64,000 bases of DNA, from positions 13,132,001-13,196,000 of the forward strand of contig CM072863.1 in NCBI GenBank assembly GCA_036937835.1, in the 5' to 3' direction. The DNA comes from Pampus argenteus (lineage: Eukaryota; Chordata; Actinopteri; Scombriformes; Stromateidae). Each line of letters opens with the position of its first letter. Positions within the stretch are counted from its first letter, which is position 1. The translations under genes were made by a program, and so were the position numbers. The notes under the pieces were generated by a model that searched no databases, was not told the origin of the DNA, and saw only the letters and a list, made by a program, of their open reading frames with translations. Below are positions 59,401 through 64,000 of the stretch, in pieces.

Positions 59401-62400
59401 CCTGCACATCGCCTCTGACAGCCCCTATTGCACTGCCTGCAATTATGGCCTATTTATTCTGCCAGTGCTGGCTGTAAAGCTATATCTGTCACTAGGGGCC
59501 GTATAGATGTATGGTTCAGTGCATTGTGGATGGCTGCAAATCAAAAAGCTCTTAATGTCAATGGAATGGCAGAAAGGTATTATCTGCCATTAAGATCATC
59601 AGATCAATACACATCTATATATGCACCATTCTGCTTCATACACATGACACATACATGCAGTTACTGAGAAGTCAGTGACTGGTTTAGCAAAAATGCATCT
59701 AAAATTGCTGAGCTGAACTAATTAGAAACTCTATTTTACTAATCATGTTATCACTGTTCCCTTCCTCATGGCAATTAGTACATCTTTACCCAGCGTTTCT
59801 ATGTGCTTGCTCATTACAATAGCATTGAATCACAGGGCCATAGTGCTGTTATAACACACAGAACAAAATGACAGTGGGCAAAGCTGTGTATTTTAACACT
59901 GAATGTGAAGTCTAAAAGGCTAAAAAACTGATCAAGCATTAATAACTGTATCAACTATTAGATAAAATCTACATTGATCTTACCTCTTTGTATGTGCCTT
60001 TGAGTGTGAGGAACATGTACACCATGTAGCCAGGAATGAGGATCATGGAGGAGAGGGCCATGCACCAACCGACCCCCTGACCCCAGGCTGGGAACACATA
60101 CTCGCCCATAGTGAGGGGAACCATTTGCACGGCACTGAACAAGAACACTCCCTGGATACAGGAGAGAAGAAAACCGAGTCAGACACAGTTAAAATAATTA
60201 GGTTGCTTTTGGTTTTGTGCACATGGCCATCAAGCTAAAGTGCTGTTTTTTACATAGTATTTTTATATGTACTGTATTTGTACTATTCTCAATACAGACC
60301 TCATAAGCCTACATATTGTTGATGATAGGGTGTTGGTTAAATATCCTAAATGTTTCCCAAAGATAATACTTACAGCCACAATGAGCGGAGTGAAAACGAC
60401 CCAGCAGGCCTTCCACCACAGACAGGGCCTGTAGCCAACCATTTCCTCAATGTTGTCATAGAATTTGTCTACACCTGGAAACAAAAATGAAACATCATGA
60501 ATATGTTTTTTGTTTTTTTTGCTTTCGCCTTGTCTGGATATAGATACAGTCCATAATTCGTGATCTCAGATGTGTTTCTAGTCTGAATCTTACTGATTAC
60601 TCACTAATATTCTGAATCTGAATATTAGATATTGATAGATATTGATAGCTCTTGTTTAGTTTGCAACAAAAGACATGAAATGTTTATTGCATGCTTGTTT
60701 TTATATGGAAACGTATTCCTTTCTTAAGAATGTTACTGAGACATAAGTGTGGCTTACCATAGAACCATGAAATTGAGATACACTCAAAGAAGACCAGGAA
60801 GAGCAGGGACATCCCACTAGCTGAGTAGTAGTCAAATAGCTTGAACACGTACAGACCACCCTACAAACAAAAAGAAAAGTATAACAAAAAGAAGAAGATG
60901 ATAAGAAATATAGAGGGGGGGGGGGGCATAGAAGAAGCAGTTACAGTGTTGGATGTAAAGGACAGCACTAAACTCAAGTGGAAATAACGCCAAGGGCGAG
61001 AGCATCAGCGGCTCTGGCTGGTGAGAGTTAAGTGAGATGTCTCATTGGTGAAGACAGAGTTGATAGTTGATGGATAAGCCTTCCTCATAGAAACTATATG
61101 ACTGTGGACGTGCAGCGCAGGCAGTACCAGTGTAGATCAAACATGTATAAAGGACTTCTAGTCTGTCCACAATCTTTCCCCCCATCAGGTCATTTTGGGG
61201 ACCAGCTCAAACGGACCTGCTCCAGTTTGTCAACTCCTTCTCTTTATGGCTTGATAAACTTTATGCAGCCCGGAGCAGCGATTAGTGTAACTGCTTCATT
61301 GTACCAGTGTTCATGATGGGAATCCAGTGTGGCAGAAGTAGAGGGACAATGCAGGGTCTTTGAGTGTCATTGGCAAACATGACCTTGGCCTGCAGTGGTT
61401 TTGTCATTTTTAACTCTCACGTACAAAGACACAGAATCATCTTTGCCACCCTTTTGACAAATTTTGGTTTTGAATTCTTATTTTTGTTTCAAAGTACGAC
61501 AAAACGTTTACCGTATATTCTGCAGCAGTAACTGTAGTAATTTTGTTGGGCATGTTTTGCAAAAACTAGAAAGGGAAAATACTTTAAACATCTCTGATGC
61601 CCGACTTGTTAATATATGGTTATAATATTTTTTTTGTTAAATAGAAATTATTGAATGCACATCAATGGAGCGGGACAATGCTAGGGTTAAAAAGTTAAGA
61701 ATTCTAATGAAGAACATGTATTCATAGTTCATCATACCACATAAGTGTATGTCTGTAGATAGATAACAGTATGGTGGTGCTAGACAATAGTACAGGTGTT
61801 TACTAAATCATTGGGAATCAGTGTTGAGATGAAGTGGAAGTGAAACCGAATCATTGCTGTAAACCTATTTCACGTTGTTTCATGTTTGCAAACTGAAACA
61901 GGATACAGAATGACCTGAACAGCTTTGGATATGAACTACAGTTGCAGAGGGTGTGTGACGATCTCTGATTCTCTGTGGATTTCATATTACATCTACTTAG
62001 CGAGCTAACAACCTCGCTGCTTGTAGGTTACTATGGGTCAGCTGCTGGGGCTCTGACCACTGGTGTCCTCTGGGAAGCTTACAAGTCTGTGTACATTTTT
62101 TTTATTATATGATTTAATTATTGTGTGATAATGTTGTTAAACTAATTATCAGATATCCAGCCAGAAACAAGTATTTACCTGTGTGATGTTGGACAGTCCA
62201 ATGATGTAAGAAACAAGGCAGACAATTGCAATAAAGATCTCTCTGCGTTTCCGGAGAATGTGAGGGAATTCATCAACCAGCGCGGTGATGAAACCTTCCA
62301 CAGTACAGAACTGAAGAGAGTGTAGAGTCACGTCAAAACTCATACATAGTAGATCACAATAAAACCATCAGGACAATTATTCAGGTTTAGAACATGAATG

Positions 62401-64000
62401 AATGAATATTTCATCCTGAAACAATAGAATTCTAGTCTTAAACATGACAAAAGCACTGAGTTTACATGTCATTGACTTAAACAAAAGCACTTATGGTTCC
62501 AAAACTTCAAATGAGGACATTTTTGTTTGATTGTCTTTACCTGGCTGTCGATTCCCAGCATCAGCAGCATGGAGAAAAAGAGGATCGCCCAGAGAGGAGA
62601 GATAGGCAGCTGGGTGACGGCCTCAGGATAAGCCAAAAATGCCAGGCCAGGTCCTGACAAAAGACAAATATTGTAAACATTGTTGCCTTGTGAATAATAA
62701 GTGAGTTGTCAGTTGTATGACTATAACAAAACCTAACAAACAACATAACAAAAAACTATAATGAAATCACTGTAACTGTGACACAGGATAAAACCAGAAG
62801 GAGCTAAAATGTAAAAGTCCAAAGTGTCCTTGGAAGAAAGAAATGTGAATTTACTCGTACCACTGAGCATTTGTTCCCTTTATTAAACACAGAAATCAGA
62901 ACTCTCATATAGCTGCAGAGTTCAACCTTTCCTACTTTCCTTTTGACTGAAAAAATAATAATATCTTGCAATTTCAAGAGCAAATTTCTACACAGCTGCA
63001 AGTAACTCTTGTGTCTATTGTCACTATCCAGTTTCAACATTGATTGCAATTACCTGAGGCTGCCACATCAGCGATTGGTCTCTTTGTTACATTGGACATG
63101 AATCCCACGATGGAGAAGATGACAAAGCCAGCAAACATGCTGGTGAAGGAGTTGATGCAGCAGACAATGATAGAATCTCTGTAGGGGAGAGACAAAGCAC
63201 GAGGCAGCCATTGTCACGCCTATATCAATTCCTTATCAACCCGTCACACATTGTGGAAAGGGATGGGGGGAAGGGATGGTGGATGGTGGAAAGCCACTTT
63301 GCATCCTGCAGTAGCACAGCAGCTGAATACATTTATATTGACCTGTTCTTTTAAAATGGTAGTGAGCTTCAGCACTTTCAAAATAGTTAGAATTGTAAAT
63401 ATGCACATTGGGCTGCTAACCAGCATTTACTCTACAACTCTCTACTAAGAGGCAAACCGAATATCTGTGTCTATGAGTGTAAAACAGAGGGGAGAACTGA
63501 AGAAATCAGCTGGAAGCTCAAATAGTCCCAAAATAGAAGGTGCGGTAGACACTATGTTGCCAGAAAGCCAAAAATAAGAGACATCTGCACAGTCTTCTTA
63601 AAAGGAGCATAAAAGGGATGTGTGAATGACTGGTGTTGGAGCAGTAAAATGTAATCTGAAGAGGTATTTAATTCACAAGGAAATCAACTGAAATCTTTTT
63701 ATGAACCTTTATGAATTTTACCTGTATACATTGTTATTGAAGGGATTGTAGCTGCCAAGAGCAATCAGAGAGCCTAATCCCAGCCCGTAGGAAAAGAAGA
63801 TCTGTGTGGCAGCATCCAGCCACACCTGACACACAGAGAGAGAGTAAAAAAGATTAGGTTTGAATAACCAGATGTGCAAAAATGATGCTGAATAGAGATA
63901 CTTGAGAAAAATACCAATATTTATTTCATCTTACTGTTGATATGACATTTTTCATCATTTTGAGCCAATGTAACAGGCTGAGCATATCAAGCCATGTGCA
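56455..64000 (-). CDS. slc6a1: slc6a1 gene, sodium- and chloride-dependent GABA transporter 1 (5' part outside window)
   Basis: GAT-1 is a 12-helix plasma-membrane symporter that clears GABA from synapses using Na+ and Cl- gradients. Eight exons (63825 down to 58812) join in frame with GT/AG borders into the last 319 residues, from VWLDAATQIFF in TM6 to the C-terminus. The human protein has 599 residues, so about 280 residues are encoded to the right. Visible equivalents of human Q291, F294 and S295 (TM6), N327 and S331 (TM7), and D395 and S396 (TM8) keep the Na+ and Cl- sites. GAT-1 is chosen over GAT-3 (SLC6A11) because of FSAVQMVPLTMGEYVFP and the AYI C-terminus. Teleosts can have two slc6a1 copies; which one this is cannot be told. 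Confidence 0.95.
56476..56485 (-). terminator. tandem polyadenylation signals for slc6a1
   Basis: The gene strand reads AATAAATAAA, two overlapping AATAAA hexamers, about 2.3 kb after the stop codon. Confidence 0.4.
56637..56660. repeat. (ATT)8 microsatellite
   Basis: A trinucleotide repeat inside the probable slc6a1 3'UTR (AAT repeats in the transcript). Confidence 0.9.
58812..58925 (-). CDS. slc6a1: slc6a1 last coding exon, cytosolic C-terminus
   Basis: The exon encodes 37 residues starting RLRMMIKPLRLVKAQENGPD and ending NPANEEAYI, then TAG. The terminal AYI agrees with the class of C-terminal PDZ-type ligand described for GAT-1 with the scaffold Pals1. The initial RL and the following basic segment lie where the ER-export signal of mammalian GAT-1 has been mapped. 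The acceptor is CTTCTTTTCAG. Confidence 0.95.
   Translation of the reverse strand, partial: RLRMMIKPLRLVKAQENGPDQQTENQNQNPANEEAYI
58926..59983 (-). other. slc6a1 last intron
   Basis: 1.06 kb of intron. Two plus-strand open frames (58991-59188, 59428-59667) show no family similarity and are not called. Confidence 0.6.
59984..60151 (-). CDS. slc6a1: slc6a1 exon covering TM12 region
   Basis: This 56-residue phase-0 exon encodes GVFLFSAVQMVPLTMGEYVF, PAWGQGVGWCMALSSMILIP and GYMVYMFLTLKGTYKE. It is the exon that best separates GAT-1 from GAT-2, GAT-3 and BGT-1. Borders are TGTATCCAG| and |GTAAGA. Confidence 0.96.
60374..60474 (-). CDS. slc6a1: slc6a1 exon covering TM11
   Basis: The exon encodes VDKFYDNIEEMVGYRPCLWW then KACWVVFTPLIVA. 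Borders are TTTCCAG| and |GTAAGT. Confidence 0.96.
60758..60860 (-). CDS. slc6a1: slc6a1 exon covering TM10
   Basis: The exon encodes GGLYVFKLFDYYSASGMSLL then FLVFFECISISWFY. The FDYYSASG gate segment is typical of GABA-type SLC6 carriers. Borders are TTTGTAG| and |GTAAGC. Confidence 0.96.
60861..62178 (-). other. slc6a1 intron
   Basis: 1.3 kb, with a G12 run at 60915-60926. No exon is recognised. Confidence 0.65.
60915..60926. repeat. G12 homopolymer
   Basis: An uninterrupted run of G in an slc6a1 intron. Confidence 0.9.
62179..62310 (-). CDS. slc6a1: slc6a1 exon covering TM8-TM9
   Basis: This 44-residue phase-0 exon encodes FCTVEGFITALVDEFPHILR and IAIVCLVSYIIGLSNITQ. Borders are CTCTTCAG| and |GTAAAT. 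Confidence 0.96.
62541..62653 (-). CDS. slc6a1: slc6a1 exon covering extracellular loop 4 and TM8
   Basis: The exon encodes PGLAFLAYPEAVTQLPISPL then WAILFFSMLLMLGIDSQ. D and S in GIDSQ match human D395 and S396 of the Na2 site. Borders are TTTTGTCAG| and |GTAAAG. Confidence 0.96.
62654..63053 (-). other. slc6a1 intron
   Basis: 400 bases; no exon or repeat is recognised. Confidence 0.65.
63054..63178 (-). CDS. slc6a1: slc6a1 exon covering TM7
   Basis: The exon encodes DSIIVCCINSFTSMFAGFVI then FSIVGFMSNVTKRPIADVAA. N in CCINS and S in FTSMF correspond to human N327 (Na1) and S331 (chloride). Borders are CCCTACAG| and |GTAATT. Confidence 0.96.
63179..63721 (-). other. slc6a1 intron
   Basis: 543 bases; no exon or repeat is recognised. 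Confidence 0.65.
63722..63825 (-). CDS. slc6a1: slc6a1 exon covering TM6
   Basis: The exon encodes VWLDAATQIFFSYGLGLGSL then IALGSYNPFNNNVY. Q and S in ATQIFFSYG match human Q291 (chloride) and S295 (Na1/chloride). Borders are GTGTGTCAG| and |GTAAAA. It ends with two bases of a split arginine codon. Confidence 0.96.
63826..64000 (-). other. slc6a1 intron, partial
   Basis: Intron upstream of the first visible exon, continuing beyond the window. Nothing else is recognised. Confidence 0.7.

Noticed and set aside
58812..63825. Alternative identity as SLC6A11 (GAT-3) or SLC6A13
   Set aside because: The TM12 exon and the AYI C-terminus match GAT-1 and not GAT-2/3, and the gene lies next to hrh1 as human SLC6A1 does.

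Overview
The window is vertebrate nuclear DNA, almost certainly from a ray-finned fish. It has an AT-rich background, short coding exons with GT/AG borders between long introns, many microsatellites, and interspersed repeats of a kind common in teleosts. All three recognisable protein genes lie on the minus strand: atg7 (autophagy E1-like enzyme), hrh1 (histamine H1 receptor) and slc6a1 (GABA transporter GAT-1). The human 3p25 block has the same order, SLC6A1-HRH1-ATG7, all on one strand. It is therefore an ancient syntenic block and not an operon or transferred cluster. No bacterial, phage or CRISPR feature is present.

Layout, left to right. 1-17.1 kb: atg7, cut at its 3' end by the window edge. 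Fifteen coding exons (16404 down to 2299) join without a frame break to give 641 residues. About 78 residues corresponding to the human C-terminus lie to the left of base 1. A non-coding first exon at about 17.07-17.11 kb sits in a locally CpG-rich stretch. 17.1-22.3 kb: intergenic DNA with a (GT)n tract and two fish repeats. 22.3-27.8 kb: hrh1, with an intronless coding sequence (23125-24756, 543 residues), a 5'UTR splice acceptor at 24984 and a probable non-coding first exon at about 27.58-27.75 kb. 27.8-56.4 kb: a gene-poor interval of about 28 kb. It holds simple repeats, a foldback element with target-site duplications, a consensus CTCF motif and several stretches that look like candidate regulatory DNA. 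56.4-64 kb: the 3' half of slc6a1, as eight exons encoding the last 319 residues plus a probable 3'UTR of about 2.3 kb. Its first exons lie to the right of the window.

The three products are not one pathway. ATG7 activates ATG12 and ATG8/LC3 proteins in the cytosol, HRH1 is a Gq-coupled plasma-membrane receptor, and GAT-1 takes up GABA into neurons and glia. Their linkage is ancestral, possibly held together by long-range regulatory DNA in the intergenic interval.

I found no convincing undescribed system. The items most worth a second look are these: a near-perfect foldback element with 14-bp flanking duplications; microsatellites that form part of two atg7 splice sites; an MITF/TFE-type motif at the atg7 5' end; a serine-rich insertion in ATG7; an exon-like open segment on the plus strand at 51.4 kb; and several candidate enhancers or insulators.
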